64,000 bases of DNA from Papaver somniferum (Eukaryota; Streptophyta; Magnoliopsida; Ranunculales; Papaveraceae): assembly GCF_003573695.1 (NCBI RefSeq), contig NC_039361.1:101496279-101560278 (forward strand). Reading direction: 5' to 3'. The notes under the pieces were generated by a model, which saw only the letters and a list, made by a program, of their open reading frames with translations, ran no database searches and was not told where the DNA came from. The first letter of the stretch is position 1. Every line of letters starts with the position of its first letter. Made by a program: the position numbers and the translations under genes. Positions 1 to 11,802 of the stretch are shown one piece after another.

Positions 1-59
1 TTGTCCATACAGATTGCTAAGCGAAATATTGGGTGGTGTTGTTAGACCCCCGCTTTTCA
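1..59 (+). repeat. 3' end of the 5' LTR of element A
   Basis: Last 59 bp of a long LTR, ending CGCTTTTCA. The same end recurs at 5806-5862, 43145-43201 and 49350-49405 with few changes. Confidence 0.85.
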
Positions 60-61
60 AC

Positions 62-76
62 TGGTATCAGAACAGG
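62..76 (+). other. Primer-binding site of element A
   Basis: TGGTATCAGAACAGG, directly after the LTR. It matches the copia initiator-Met tRNA site TGGTATCAGAGC with one G-to-A change, which elements B, D and E do not have. Confidence 0.8.
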
Positions 77-125
77 CAAACACGTTTAAGACCTTATAAG
101 TCTGTGTTTTTAGCGATCTGACTCT

Positions 126-791
126 ATGGACAGTAGTGTTATCTCAATAAATGCACCACCAGATCCAGGGATTTCAGAATTCTCTTCCATGACTGTTTTA
201 GTAAAATCTGTAGAAGAAATTCTATCTAAACCTCCACCAGGTTTAAAATCCGTTGAAGTGTTTTCAGGACTTGAAAAGAAGCTTGAGAGCTTATCTCTTG
301 ATGTTGAGTTATACCTCCAGAAAGAGCAAGAATCTCTTGACAGGCTAAATCAAGTTATGATGAATAATATTCATGTTGAGGTTGATATTGATTTACTAAT
401 CAGTGATAGAAATGCTCCTCCTCTGCATAATCCAATTAGTTGTGATAAACTAAACGAATTACTAGAGGAGTTTAAATCTCAGTCATATGAGTGTATCACC
501 TCAAAGCATGAATTGATTCGTTGCTCAATTCCTGATACTTCCTATCAAGATATTAATATTGTCTTAGTTTATGAAGAATCTAGGACGTCTCTTTTTATCA
601 AAAGAGTTTCCCTTCGCAGTACTAAAAACTATATGCAGAAACTGTTTTTTATAAGTTGGAAAACAAGAAATCAGAAACACAAATCTTTTTGGGTTCTCTT
701 GAAGTTCTTTGATAAACTTATAAAAATAGTTCCCTGGGTTTTTCTCAACACTACAAGATTTAAGAGTTGTTGGAAAGAAACTCTTTCTTAG
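126..791 (+). CDS. Unknown 221-residue ORF carried by element A
   Basis: First ORF after the primer-binding site, starting at an ATG 50 bp downstream of it. I do not recognise the family. Residues 1-60 are acidic and proline-containing (a PPP stretch near residue 37). Residues 45-80 are rich in Leu, Glu and Lys, as in a coiled coil. The last 70 residues are basic and aromatic (Lys, Trp, Phe). There is no zinc knuckle, DTG protease motif or YVDD. Its place is that of gag, but it lacks the PPxFdGxNYxxW start seen in element D, and it is unrelated to the ORFs in the same place in element B. It may be a captured or degenerate gag-like ORF; the C-terminal third could follow a frameshift. Confidence 0.5.
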   Translation: MDSSVISINAPPDPGISEFSSMTVLVKSVEEILSKPPPGLKSVEVFSGLEKKLESLSLDVELYLQKEQESLDRLNQVMMNNIHVEVDIDLLISDRNAPPLHNPISCDKLNELLEEFKSQSYECITSKHELIRCSIPDTSYQDINIVLVYEESRTSLFIKRVSLRSTKNYMQKLFFISWKTRNQKHKSFWVLLKFFDKLIKIVPWVFLNTTRFKSCWKETLS

Positions 792-2268
792 TGCCATGAT
801 GAGCAAGACATTGTTCACCTCAATACAACTTGTTTGTGTTGAAAGTGCATCCTCACCAAGAAACGCCCTGCTATGTATACGGTGAGGGAAGCACAACAAT
901 TGGGGCGCACAAATTATATTCGGTAAGGCTAGAATTCAATTGGGATTTTCTAAAAAGGTATGTCTATAAACTTGAGAAAGCTTTGTGTTTTTATTACTTG
1001 TTTGAGTACTTATAATGATCCATGTACCTTGATTATCGTTCATTTCTACCTAACTTGATATGTGTTTAAGTTTCTTAAATGTTTAGGTTTGAAAACATTA
1101 GTTCGGGATGTTTAGACTTCATGGTACACATACCAAGTATGTATAACATCATTTATAACCAAAATCCGGGGGTTTAAGTTCGCAAACCCAGTCTGCAAAC
1201 TGCTCAAGGATACGAAAATTCGTTTGCAAACCCGTATGAATACTTGACGTCAATATTCGGTAAACTTGTTTTGGCCGTAATTTCTTCATCCAAACTCGGA
1301 TTGACCTCATCCTTTTTGCCCTCTCTTCCTCTTTGAATTCTCTTCAAAATGGAGATGAGAAACCTTGGATTTGGATGAGTTAAGATTGGTATTTGTCCTG
1401 TCTCTTGTTTTTGAGTATTTTGCTCCGTTTCATTGCACTTGTTCCATTTCTCTTGAACTTGGGCACTTGGATTCTTGGAGTACTACTATTCTAAGCTAAT
1501 TTGTAGATTTTAAAAGAATGCTATTGGTGAATCACAAAGAAGGAAGTTCAAGAATGGGCAATAGTACGCATTGCTATGGGATTCTTGAATGTTCACAATC
1601 ATCCTTTGTGAACTATGGTTCATGGTCGTTAATGACTTTATATGTTCTTCTTTATTAAGAAAATCTTTTTATACGCATTTGTTAGCTATTATTGGTGTAA
1701 ATCCATGCGAAAAAGATTGATTCTACCCTGAAAGGACAAATCATCTTGTATGTGCATTACGAGTTTGTCTTGATGCCTAGGAAACTTATTATGAGAATTT
1801 ATTCTTGTTTTTGAGAAGGATTACTAGAGTTTTGAATATAAATGATTGTGACTACACATAGCTATTCATCTTCTTGTATTATTTTTTAGGTTTATTGGTT
1901 TTAAATTCTAAAAATATTTGGAGGATGATGGTTTGCAGTATTTAATCTTTATGATTTGCTATATTGCAATTTGTTATGGGATGTTGGTGTTTACGTCTGT
2001 GAACTATGTTGTCCCATATTTTGTCAAAAGTAAAGTCGTTCATGATCGGTATTCATGTATTGATTTAAGGATGAATAGACTTTTTACAAATACAAAAGTT
2101 AATCCTATATTGTCAATTCTTTGATGGAAGATAGGTTAAAGTCTTTTGTGTTTAAGGATTATGTCTATTAAATATCGTTATGCATATAGTGACGGAAGAT
2201 AGAATGAATCCTTGTGTATTCTACAGTATTTATCTTCACTGATCCGTATCTTATGTAATACTGTAAGG
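792..2268 (+). other. Element A interior without a recognisable gene
   Basis: AT-rich sequence with only short ORFs. At about 1165-1240 it has several copies of the GTTCGCAAAC / GTCTGCAAAC motif that also fills part of this family's LTR. From about 1810 onward the sequence is closely similar to the interior of element B from about 45325; before that the two elements differ. Confidence 0.6.
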
Positions 2269-2643
2269 CTCCGTAATGTGTCTTATGTTGAGCACGATAC
2301 GAATGAGTTGATTATTTTTGATTAGCTTTGTTGGTTGTTCCGTAAGGTATTTTATGTTGAGCATTGTGAACTAAATTAATCATCTTGTTTGGTTATTTAG
2401 TTATTGCTCCGTAAGTTCTATTATGTCGAGCAAAACAAATGACAATTAAATTGATTACTTTCTTGATTAGTTTGGTTGTTTGTATTCCAATTAGATTAAT
2501 TATGGGTTCTCTTGTAATTATTCTAGTTGAGTATTCATATATTCCATAAGTTTTTCTTGGGTTGAGTATATGAACGGCTATCCTAATCGTTTTCCAGTAG
2601 TTATGTTAGTCATATGTTCTATAAGTTTACTTATGTTGAGCAT
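2269..2643 (+). repeat. Five-copy TCCGTAAG...TTATGTTGAGCA motif array in element A
   Basis: Copies begin near 2269, 2338, 2407, 2542 and 2616. Each has TCCGTAAG or a variant, about 5-6 bases, then TTATGTTGAG. The two halves are partly complementary (TAAG/CTTA), so each could form a small hairpin. The array recurs in element B (about 45779-46160). Confidence 0.7.
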
Positions 2644-3481
2644 AATCAATTAAGTTGACCAATTTTTGTGTTTAATTTGATTGCGTATTCCGATTAAATT
2701 AATCATGGGTTTACTTGTGATTAATTTGATTGAGTTTTTGGATATAGAAAATCATTTATCATGGTTTTTGGTGTCCATAAAAATCCTTCTTTTCTCTCGA
2801 AATTAAGGTAGCTCTATTTGTTCCTTTGGGAATGACATCAAATGGGGGAGAGTTCTTTTGAACTTGTGCTTAATGGTCATATCTTGAGGGGTGTGCGGCT
2901 GTGGAATTTTAGAGAGGTTATCTTGTATCTTTAAACTCCTTGATGAATGCTATTAGCTTCGGCTATATGATTGCATCTAAATAAGATGATATGTGTTTCT
3001 TTCTTTTAGTCATAAAATGTCTCTTATGGAAATTTTATTATGATCCCGTTCTTGTACCTTTGCCAATTTTATTGACAAAAAGGGGGAGAATTAATATGTA
3101 GTTCATACTACAATGCATATGGTTTTCAGATCATTGTGTAAGGGGGAGTGGTTTCCATGATCGAGATGGAGTATTGACTAAGGGGGGTGATACATATCAC
3201 CATAGTATTATTGTTGAAGTTGTGATACAATTGGACTTTGATACTGTGTAATAGTACTATGACACTGTATAACAATGATCGAGACCAATGCTTTCTCATT
3301 GTTATAGCTATGGATCTTCAACAACGGTGATGCTAAACTTACAACCTTTAGGATCATTGGAGTACTTGGAAGGACGAATATTTCAAGGAATGTTGAAGAT
3401 TAGACATGTGGAATAAGAGCTACTAAAGTTTCATTATCTTTTTTGTATTCCATATGTATTGATATTTTTGTCACTAAAATT

Positions 3482-3496
3482 GACAATGGTGGAGAT
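3482..3496 (+). other. Polypurine tract of element A (mutated)
   Basis: GACAATGGTGGAGAT immediately before the 3' LTR. Element B has the cleaner AAAGGGGGAGAT at this position, so this copy has decayed. Confidence 0.7.
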
Positions 3497-5862
3497 TGTT
3501 AGAGCACTGCTCGGTCCAACTCGCATGCGTTGCTATATCAAGCATGTTTGTCAATGTTAGTGATCAAAACTATAAGTCTTGATTTCTAGTCTATTATAGC
3601 TAAGTATCGGACTAGGATAGTAAGTGTGGTTGAGCTCAAGGACTTCATGCGATTCATCATACAAGTGGAAGAACTACTCAAGGAACCGGTGGAACTTCTC
3701 GACAAAAAGGTATGTGAAGACTTGAACTTATCTATCACTCAAAAGTCTATCTATTTTATCTCCTACTTCTTAAGACAAAATCCGTATGCTATATATATAG
3801 ACTTAGATTATACACATTTGGTATTTCGAGTCGAGTATATCTCGCCTCGAAATATATGTTGATAAGCGTTTTGCTTCGACCATGTTTTTCTTTAGCTAGT
3901 GACGCAAGTCATGATATGTTTCAATCATCTTGAAAATTGCTTTGACGAGAAATAGTGTAACAACTGTATAACGTCCTCTAAGAATGTTTCAATAATTGGA
4001 ATGAGAGTTTAGATTACATAACCATAATGGACATAAGTAAGTTGTGGAAACACATATGTGCATAAGTCCTATACTGGAAGAATGGCTAGTAGCCAAGTCC
4101 GCGAACTTAGTCTGCAAACTGCCGAAGTTCTCAAACCCGATAATTTCTGCTAAAGTTAACAAACTGCTTGCGTGAGCCAAGTTCGCGAATTGGAGAAGTT
4201 CTCAAAACCGAGAATTTCTGCTGGAGTTTGTAAACTCTGTCCAGTACCTCAAGTCCGCGAACCTAGTCTGCGAACTTGTGAAGTTTACATATCTGAAGAT
4301 GATTTTTGAACTTAAACTTATAAAGACTAAGGAATGCTTTTGCAAACCGTGTCTATAAAGTTCATGAACCGATTCATGTGAATCAAATCATCTTTGCTTA
4401 AATTTTGCCTTGTGTAGTACATGAGATTTCCTTTCAATTGAACAACTCTCTAACTAGTTCATATGAGTCATTTGAACTAGTTATGGTGAAGAAAAAAAAT
4501 GGTTGGTATGAAATGCTCAAATGGCTAACCTTTTGGTTGAATATTATTGAACCAACAATGTACATGTTTGGGTGCGGTTAATAAACCTATAAGCGTGCAT
4601 TTTATTTGTGTATAACAAGCTAAGATTTCGATCTAACGGTTGAGATATACTAGCTTTAATCTAAATCAGGTTCTCATCTGAAGGTGGATAGTGTTTGGTT
4701 TATGAGCAAGGCGAAACCCTGATTTAAAACACTATATAAGGGTACATCTAGCAACTCTATAAACTAATTCCCACACCTTACGTGTGATACTAGTTTGCGT
4801 GCCAGAGTCGGTTCTCCTTTAACCTTTGGTTTTCTTCTTCTAAAACCAGGTTAACGACTTAAAGACTTCATTGGGATTGTGAAGCCAGGCCGATATTACT
4901 TTTATCGTTGTTGTGTGTTCTGATCTTGCATCTTATATCGTACGAGTACAATCATATTGATTGTCTTGAGATTTGATATTTTTGATACGAAAGATATAAA
5001 AAGTAATCACAAACATCTTCGTATCATCGTTTGTGATTCCACGATATCTTGTTTCGCTACCATACGATTAAGATTGTTGTGAGGTGATTGATTAATCTAG
5101 GCTGTTCTTCGGGAATATAAAACCGGATTATCAATTGGTTTCTGTTCACCTTGATTTTATATCAAAAGACGAAACAAAAAATTTAGTTCTTTGGGAGACA
5201 GATTGATCCTTTGATAGACTTGTCTGTGTGAGACAGAGTTGTTTATTGTCAAAGCCTGCGATTTTGGGTCGTAACAACTCTTAGTTGTAGGTGAGATCAG
5301 CTAAGGGAATCAAGTGCGTAGTATCCTGCTGGGATCAGAGGCATAGGGGTGCAACTGTACCTTGGATCAGTGGGAGATTGATTGGGGTTCAACTACATTT
5401 CCAGTTCGAAGTTAGCTTGGAGTAGGCTAGTGTTTGTAGCGGCTTAATACAGTGTGTATTCAATCTGGACTAGGTCCCGGGGTTTTTATGCATTTGCGGT
5501 TTCCTCGTTAACAAAACTTCTGGAGTCTGTGTTATTTTTTTTCCGCATTATATTTGTTATATAATTGAAATAATACAGGTTGTGCATTAGATCAATCAAT
5601 TGGAGAATCCAAAATAACAGTTGTTGATTGTTATTGATTGATCCTTGGATATTGGTCTTTGGTACCGTCCAAGTTATTCCTTGTATTTGATTAGTACTCG
5701 CAGTTTCTGTTTGAGGAACTCAAATCAAGTGAGAGATATGAACTCGTTGATATACTTTTAATTGATTGAGTCTTGTTGATTCTCTTAAAAGTATATTCGA
5801 GTTTTTCCATACAGATTGCTAAGCGAAATATTGGGTGGTGTTGTTAGACCCTCGCTTTTTCA
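3497..5862 (+). repeat. 3' LTR of element A (2366 bp)
   Basis: Begins TGTTAGAGCACTGCTCGG after the polypurine tract and ends CGCTTTTTCA. It aligns along its length with both LTRs of element B. It contains a block of GTCCGCGAAC-like repeats (about 4096-4290) and a TATA box at 4733. ORF-like stretches inside (such as 3626-3862) are conserved among LTR copies because the LTR is repeated; I do not treat them as genes. Confidence 0.9.
4733..4740 (+). promoter_or_regulatory. TATA box in the element A LTR
   Basis: TATATAAG, at the same place as 42059 and 48257 in the element B LTRs; the probable U3/R promoter of the element. Confidence 0.6.
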
Positions 5863-6997
5863 GTGTGTACTAGTGCATATAAGGAAAAACTCTAGCAACT
5901 GGAAAACCTAATCCCCACATTTCTGTGTGATACTAGTTGTGACTAGAGTCGATCCTAGGTTTTTCATAAAACCATTATAGGTTAACGAGTTAAAGAGTTC
6001 ATTGGGATTCTGAAGACAAACCCAACTATTTTCTTTGTAGTTGCGTGTTCTTATCTTACTTGATCCATCGTGTTGAGTACTATATTCTCTGAGATTTGCT
6101 TGAGATTTATCTCCGATAGGTAAGATATAAAAATTAATCACAAAGCTCTTCATATCATTCTTTGTGATTCCACAATAACTTGTTCTACTACCATATATTT
6201 AAGTTATTGTGAGGTGATTGATATATTTCTAAGCCGTTCTTAGGGAATATAAGACCGGATTATCAATTGGTTCATGTTCACCTTGATTTATCAAAAGACG
6301 GAACAAAACTTCATAGGTATTTTTGTGGGAGACAGATTTATCTATCAGAATAGACTTATTTGAGTGAGACATGTTTGTTTATAAAGTCTTCGACTTTGGG
6401 TCGTAGCAACTCTTAGTTGTGGGCATGATCAGCTAAGAAAATCAAGTGAGTAGAGTCATGTTGGGATTCAGAGACGTAAGGAACGTGACTGTAGCTTAAT
6501 CTGTGTGAGACTTGGTTAAGGATCAACTACATTCCAGTCCGAAGTTAACTTGTAGTAGGCTAGTGTTTGTAGTATATTAATACATTATGGTGTACAAATA
6601 TGGACTAGGTCCCGGAGTTTTTCTACATTTTTCGTTTCCTTGTTAACAAAATTTCTGGTGTCTATGTTATTTCTTTTCCGGATTATATATGTTTATATAA
6701 TTGAAATATCACAGGTTGTACGTAGTTCAATCAATTGGTAAGTTTAGCCTTTGGTTGTTGATAGAAATTGATTGACACTTGAACATTGGTCTTTGGTACC
6801 GTTCAAGTTAGTCTCATTACAATCAGTTCACGGATTCATTGCTGTTGATTTGCTGATTGATCTGAAAGAGATTTAACTCTTGGATATCTTTCCTTGATTG
6901 GGTATGACTTTCTAGTTGATTCTCTTGGAATTATATTGGAGTTAGTCCATACAGATTGTCGAACGAATTACTGGGTGTGGTTGTTAGACCCCCGTTT
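5863..6997 (+). repeat. Relic L: downstream half of an older A-family LTR
   Basis: Starts with GCATATAAGG shortly after the end of element A, then follows the A LTR from its TATA box to its end (compare 4733-5862), with many substitutions and small gaps. It ends near GTTAGACCCCCG at about 6985. Element A therefore inserted about 10 bp upstream of the TATA box of an older relative. Confidence 0.75.
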
Positions 6998-6999
6998 TT

Positions 7000-7993
7000 T
7001 AAAAATATAAGAATTATATTCATGTCCAAATTATGTCCACATCGAAATTTACTATTTAGCAAACCCTAATTACAAACCCACACAAAACCGTAAAGTAATA
7101 CGTGAATACGAAGGATCGATTTTTCTCTTGGGACCGGTTCTACCATGACTCCTGACATAGGTTAAGATCGGTTCTACCAAGTTTCTAAATATAGGTAGGG
7201 ATCAGTTCTACCATGACTCCGAACAAAAGTTAGGATCGGTTCTACCAAGATTCCCGATATAGGTAAGGATCGGTTCTACCAAGACTCTCAACAATAGTTA
7301 AAATCGGTTCCACCACATATCCCAAACTAGGTAAAGATCGGTTCTACCATAACTCTCAGCATAAGTCAAATTCAGTTCTACCAAAGTTCTTACCTAGGTT
7401 CGAATTGGTCATCCAATGGACCTTCAATGAAAACCGAACCAAATCACCTATTGATTTCCTTTCGATTACGAAATAAGTTTTGTATATGTACTTTCTTTAA
7501 ACATATGTAATCAAACATAATTTCCTAGGATGAAATCACACCTATATCTAATATACAATCAAGTAACAAGTTAAATAGATTATGCCGATGGAACATTTAC
7601 GAAGTTCAAAAGATACATTTACGTTATACTTCGTAATCAAATATTCATCCTTGACACTTTGATCATAATAAAATGACCAAGTCTGATACTATAGTTTTAT
7701 ATAACTTCGCATGTTATGTTTTGGATCTAAAAGACTTGAAAGAAACTAGATAGAAATGGAACAAGTCAAGTATGTAATTACTAACCTCAAGATGAAGGAT
7801 AATGTCTTCATTATCTTCGATCCATCTTCAGGTCTTCGAGAGTAACTAAAGCACAATATTTCTATCATTCCTAGTCTACCTAACGAAGTTGACTCTAGTT
7901 CACTTATTAAGCGACTCGAGTTTTGGAACTCAATATGACAACCAAACTTGACATACCAACGCTTGGTAGGTTCAACCGAGCAGTGCTCTAACA
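7000..7993 (-). repeat. Relic K: inverted 5' part of a D/E-family LTR
   Basis: On the minus strand it begins TGTTAGAGCACTGCTCGG at 7993 and follows the LTR of element D (24767 onward) for several hundred bases. It then enters a 34-bp-period array and breaks off near 7000, next to relic L. The minus-strand ORF at 7746-7994 is only a reading of the LTR start. Confidence 0.75.
7132..7415 (-). repeat. 34-bp-period array in relic K (about 9 units)
   Basis: GATCGGTTCTACCA-type cores start at 7132, 7166, 7200, 7234, 7268, 7302, 7336, 7370 and 7402, a spacing of 34 bp for all but the last step (32). Sequence between cores varies more than the cores. Confidence 0.85.
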
Positions 7994-8924
7994 TAAATTA
8001 TTATCAACATTAAAGTTGTTTGAAGTTTTGTCCACCATTAGTCTTATATCAAAAACTCAATCAATAATTAAATAGTAAACTTTAAGTATAAATTATTACA
8101 AAAATAATATTGTTTCTTTCGAGTGTTTCCAACTCTGTACCGAAAAGAGAATGCGAACATGAAAAAATCAATACAAATAATGTATTAAAACTTCTTTTAG
8201 TTTTTAAAGAAATAAGTAGATAATGTTATTTTTTTAAGAAATTAAAATGTATTTGTTTTTTCAATTGACCAAAATTTATTTCTTGATTTCTTAGAAATAA
8301 AGAAGATATTTTTTTGACGGAGCTATATGATCGGTTGACTTTGCTCAATGACTCTTGTGTGATAAGGATGAGCAATGGGTAGAAATAAGATGGAAATGTG
8401 GGGTTGGTTTTGGGCCAGATTCGACTTGTATGAGAAATCCTTCTTTCGCATGCGGTTGACTTGAATTTCTGGGTTGATAATTGATTTCATTTTTGACCAA
8501 ATTTACCCAAGTTTCTTGTTTTTTTTAATTATTATTATTTATTTTGAGAAATTATGTTTTGGTCCTATTTTAAGCAGTCCAAGTTAGTTTAGTCCACTGA
8601 CATTTAAGGCATTTATAGTTGGTCCTTTTATGTATTATACAATATTATCCTTTCTTGCTCTTTTATTCTCTAATTTTTTACCCATCACTTTTTTCTTCTT
8701 TATTTTCTCTTTTTTTATTTTTTATTTCCGCGCCCTTATCTTTTTTTCTTCTTAAAATAAAGAAAAACAAAACACAAAAGTAAATATTCACTAAATTAAT
8801 ATTTGGAAAGCCCTCGAGGAGATCAATATAACGAGTACCTATTGTATTATATTTCGAAGTTTTAATCTTTGTGGGTATTGATAATAGTAGTTCATATTCA
8901 AGAATGAACACCATTTATACGTGA
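7994..8924. other. No recognisable gene
   Basis: AT-rich sequence with T-rich and CTTTTT-rich tracts (about 8680-8760). I see no conserved protein motif and no clear element ends. Confidence 0.5.
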
Positions 8925-9245
8925 TAGTTCATTTTGTAGAATAAACTCGTATAGTAGTTCACTCTAAAAGTTCATTTTATACAATTAATTCGTATAGTAG
9001 TTCATCTCTAGCAGTTCATTTTGTAAAATAACTCGTATAGTAGTTCAAATCTAGCAGTTCATTTTGTAAAATCAAATCGTATGGTTGTTCATTTGTAGAA
9101 TGAACTTGTATGGTAGTTTATTCTCGCCATATGATACGTAGTTCATTTTGTATAATGAACTCGAGTGGTAATTTATTTCTTGTAGCTCGGCAGTTCATTT
9201 TATATAATGAACTCGTGTGATAGTTCATTTTGTAGTTCACTTTTA
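8925..9245. repeat. Palindromic minisatellite, about 44-bp units
   Basis: AGTTCATTTTGTA-type cores recur near 8926, 8969, 9013, 9056, 9140 and 9192, the first four spaced 43-44 bp. Each unit has AGTTCATT followed a few bases later by AATGAACT, its reverse complement, then CTCGTATAGT. The array could form repeated hairpins; its right half is less regular. Confidence 0.75.
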
Positions 9246-9639
9246 GCTAAAGGATAACACAAAATAAAATTTATTATTTTCTGACTTATGGTTTAAAAAA
9301 TGTTTAATTTTTTGTTGTAGGAAAGATAAGAAGTTCTTATTCATTACCTTCTCTATATATGTTATGAGATAAACCCTGGTTACATCTATATGGGTCGCAC
9401 ACTCATGGGCAGAAGGGCCTATAATACTCTACCTTATGCAATCCAGTAATAGTGCTTTATATGTAGTACGTCACATATATCTCTTCAAAAGTAATTTCTC
9501 ACATGTTGGAGAATGGAAAAAGATTACAACAAGTCCAGAAGTACTTTTTTTCCCAGTACATATACGTAATTTATATTTTTTGTGGGTGATTGATGAAAAC
9601 CTAGTATTGATATATAACTATCACTACTTATAGTTTACT

Positions 9640-11400
9640 TGTGATGAAAAAGATTGTGATGAGTCCTTGCTTCGTTTCGTTGATTCTAAAAGTGGTATGT
9701 CTGGAAAAAGTGTCGTGTTTCATTTCTTTGATCAGCAATATCAATACGCTTTTCAAGTCTTCAATATTTGACATATACTTGGTGTAATTATTGTTGTCTC
9801 GTTAAAAACCTTGTCGAATAACAAAAACCCAGTGGAATACTAATATCGATCGTTGGGAAAAAAAAGTATAACACACCTTCACATTTTGAAGTAAATATGT
9901 CGATATCATATCCTTGGATCATCCCCTGATGTCGACATCTCCACCCGATTTCATTCTGGGAGTTTCTAGACAATTCCTTTTGGCATGCGCTTTTCGAAAG
10001 TGAATGTTGGTAATGTGTTAGTAAATCTACCATGTCTCCCGCTGATTACTTTTGTGGGAGAATATATTTTTTTCCTTTATAATCAATAACTTTTAGATTG
10101 CACTTCCATTAGTAGTCCTTTTTATGTATTTATAGGGATAAAATGAACTCATGTCAAATGGTTCCTTTTAAGTATATAATTATATTCATTATACCGTTCC
10201 AATGAGGCTTCGTCGGCACTGAGCTATATCTAGCTGACAAGTTCACTAGAGATGAAATATTTGGTCTAGTACAATGCAAAGTGCAATAATGCGTCTTGCA
10301 CTTATACTGGGGATTTCATCTTTAGATACATCTTTGTCATCTTCATTCAAAAGAAATTGTAGTATACTAACATTTGAACCTCAACTAATCATGGGAGTGC
10401 TAGCAGGATGCATGTCTTTGTTAAATTTCCTGACAAGTTTGAACCTATGAAAACTGGTGGAGTAATATACTACAAGCTCGATGTTAAATCGAGCTTCCCC
10501 AGATTTTCATCCTAAATTCGAACTTCAAACAGATTGTAAAGTTTCTTATTTCATTAATAGTACATACCATGTCCATACCGTGGACATATATGGCTATAAC
10601 TCTAACTGAGGAACTTTCTCGGTGAGTACGCATGTCAGGATGTCTTACTTGTTTATCCCTTCCCTACCAAATAGTCCCTTAAACAAGTATACCGAATCCG
10701 CCAGATCGTTTCAATCCATAAGTAAGCATTTCATTCCAATTACAAATACACTCCGTGGTTTAGATTCATTTGATTTGAACGACAAAAAGATGTTAGACAC
10801 TTTTGTAAATATCTTTATCCCTTAATCCTTATAGATATATATATATAATAACTACATACAAATGCTGCATTTCAAGTCCTTTTGAAATCACCAAGCTAAC
10901 TAATTATCACAACTTTATAATGTTCGTTAAGAAAGAGTAAATAGTTTCATGACTTTATGTGAAACCTCATGCCAAAAAGAAAATATTTATACTTTAAGAC
11001 TTCATTATTCTCGCCATGCTTTGAGACATATAATCATATATGTCCCACATGATGTACACTTGGTTGGTTAGCATTACCACACCAAATACCTGTATATTTA
11101 TCAAAGAACCAAGTTGTACCTGGATTACGTAGGACAAATATGATCTTGTTGGTATTAAGCAACAAGAAGCCTGGATTGATCTCATCATGCTCAATTTCCT
11201 TGAGCAACTTCATATGCAGATAATTATTAATATGCTCGCATGATACATGTGCGTTCTTATAATCCATTGGGATTTCAATATACATTGGAATCATGAAACT
11301 TCGGAGCGTGCTCTATTTTCATTCATGGATATAATCATAGACAATCTAATGACATAATTTCATCAATGCTATTAATTAGGTTGTACCTTGTTGACCTACT
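9640..11400 (-). pseudogene. Decayed Ty1/copia pol (reverse transcriptase C-terminus to RNase H)
   Basis: The core is at about 10180-10470 on the minus strand. Conceptual reading shows a KFNKDMHPASTPM-like stretch (copia RFNMDKAHPLSTPM), an acidic NEDDKD segment, then TRPN...VNLSARYSSVPTK and HWNGI (copia TRPDI...VNLLARYSSAPTK and RHWNGIKHI). These are the region between reverse transcriptase and RNase H in copia polyproteins, in the right order. Stops and frame changes break it throughout. Sequence either side (9640-10180 and 10470-11400) lies where RNase H and upstream reverse transcriptase should be but is too decayed for me to align surely. LTRs for it are not identified. Confidence 0.6.
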
Positions 11401-11802
11401 TCCTTTCTAGGTGAGCATATCGAACTTGGTGATCTCTTCATCCTCCTCTATAGAGTCATAACCTCAATTAAACTTCCACCAAGTGTATTAGAAACACCTT
11501 AGTCTATTGATCATATCCCTTATTGATGATTTTTTTTACCTTGAAGGTACATTTGCAACTGGTATATATGATATCGTCACTTTAGCGATGTCAATGTACA
11601 TTATGGGAGTCAATTTTCACTTCAAAATTACGTTTGTAGAATATAAGAAACAAAATGAGACAGAGTGGGAACACACCACGACGATTTATGTCGTTCACTT
11701 AAAAAATTCTTTTTCATATCTTCTCATAACGACAAGAAGATTGTCTCATCAAAGTGACAATTCGCGAATCTAGTAGTTAAAGGATCGCCTACCAAAGGTT
11801 TC
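11401..11802. other. No recognisable gene
   Basis: Between the copia pol relic and LTR relic J. The 88-codon plus-strand ORF at 11507-11773 has no motif I recognise and lies antisense to the relic; it may be decayed pol sequence. Confidence 0.4.

Larger units (their letters stand above)
1..5862 (+). mobile_element. Element A: non-autonomous copia-type LTR retrotransposon (5' end outside window)
   Basis: The window opens in the last 59 bp of the 5' LTR, followed by a tRNA-iMet-type primer-binding site at 62, an interior of about 3.4 kb, a polypurine tract ending at 3496, and a full 3' LTR (3497-5862). The LTR end at 1-59 and at 5806-5862 is nearly identical. No protease, integrase, reverse transcriptase or RNase H motif is visible, so this is a LARD-like element that would need enzymes from another copia element. 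LTRs and 3' interior match element B. The right target-site copy would be gtgtg (5863-5867); the left copy lies outside the window. Confidence 0.85.

Noticed and set aside
7132..7415. CRISPR-like regular array (also 22989-23345)
   Set aside because: The 34-bp period has degenerate cores and no unique spacers, and it lies within a plant LTR.
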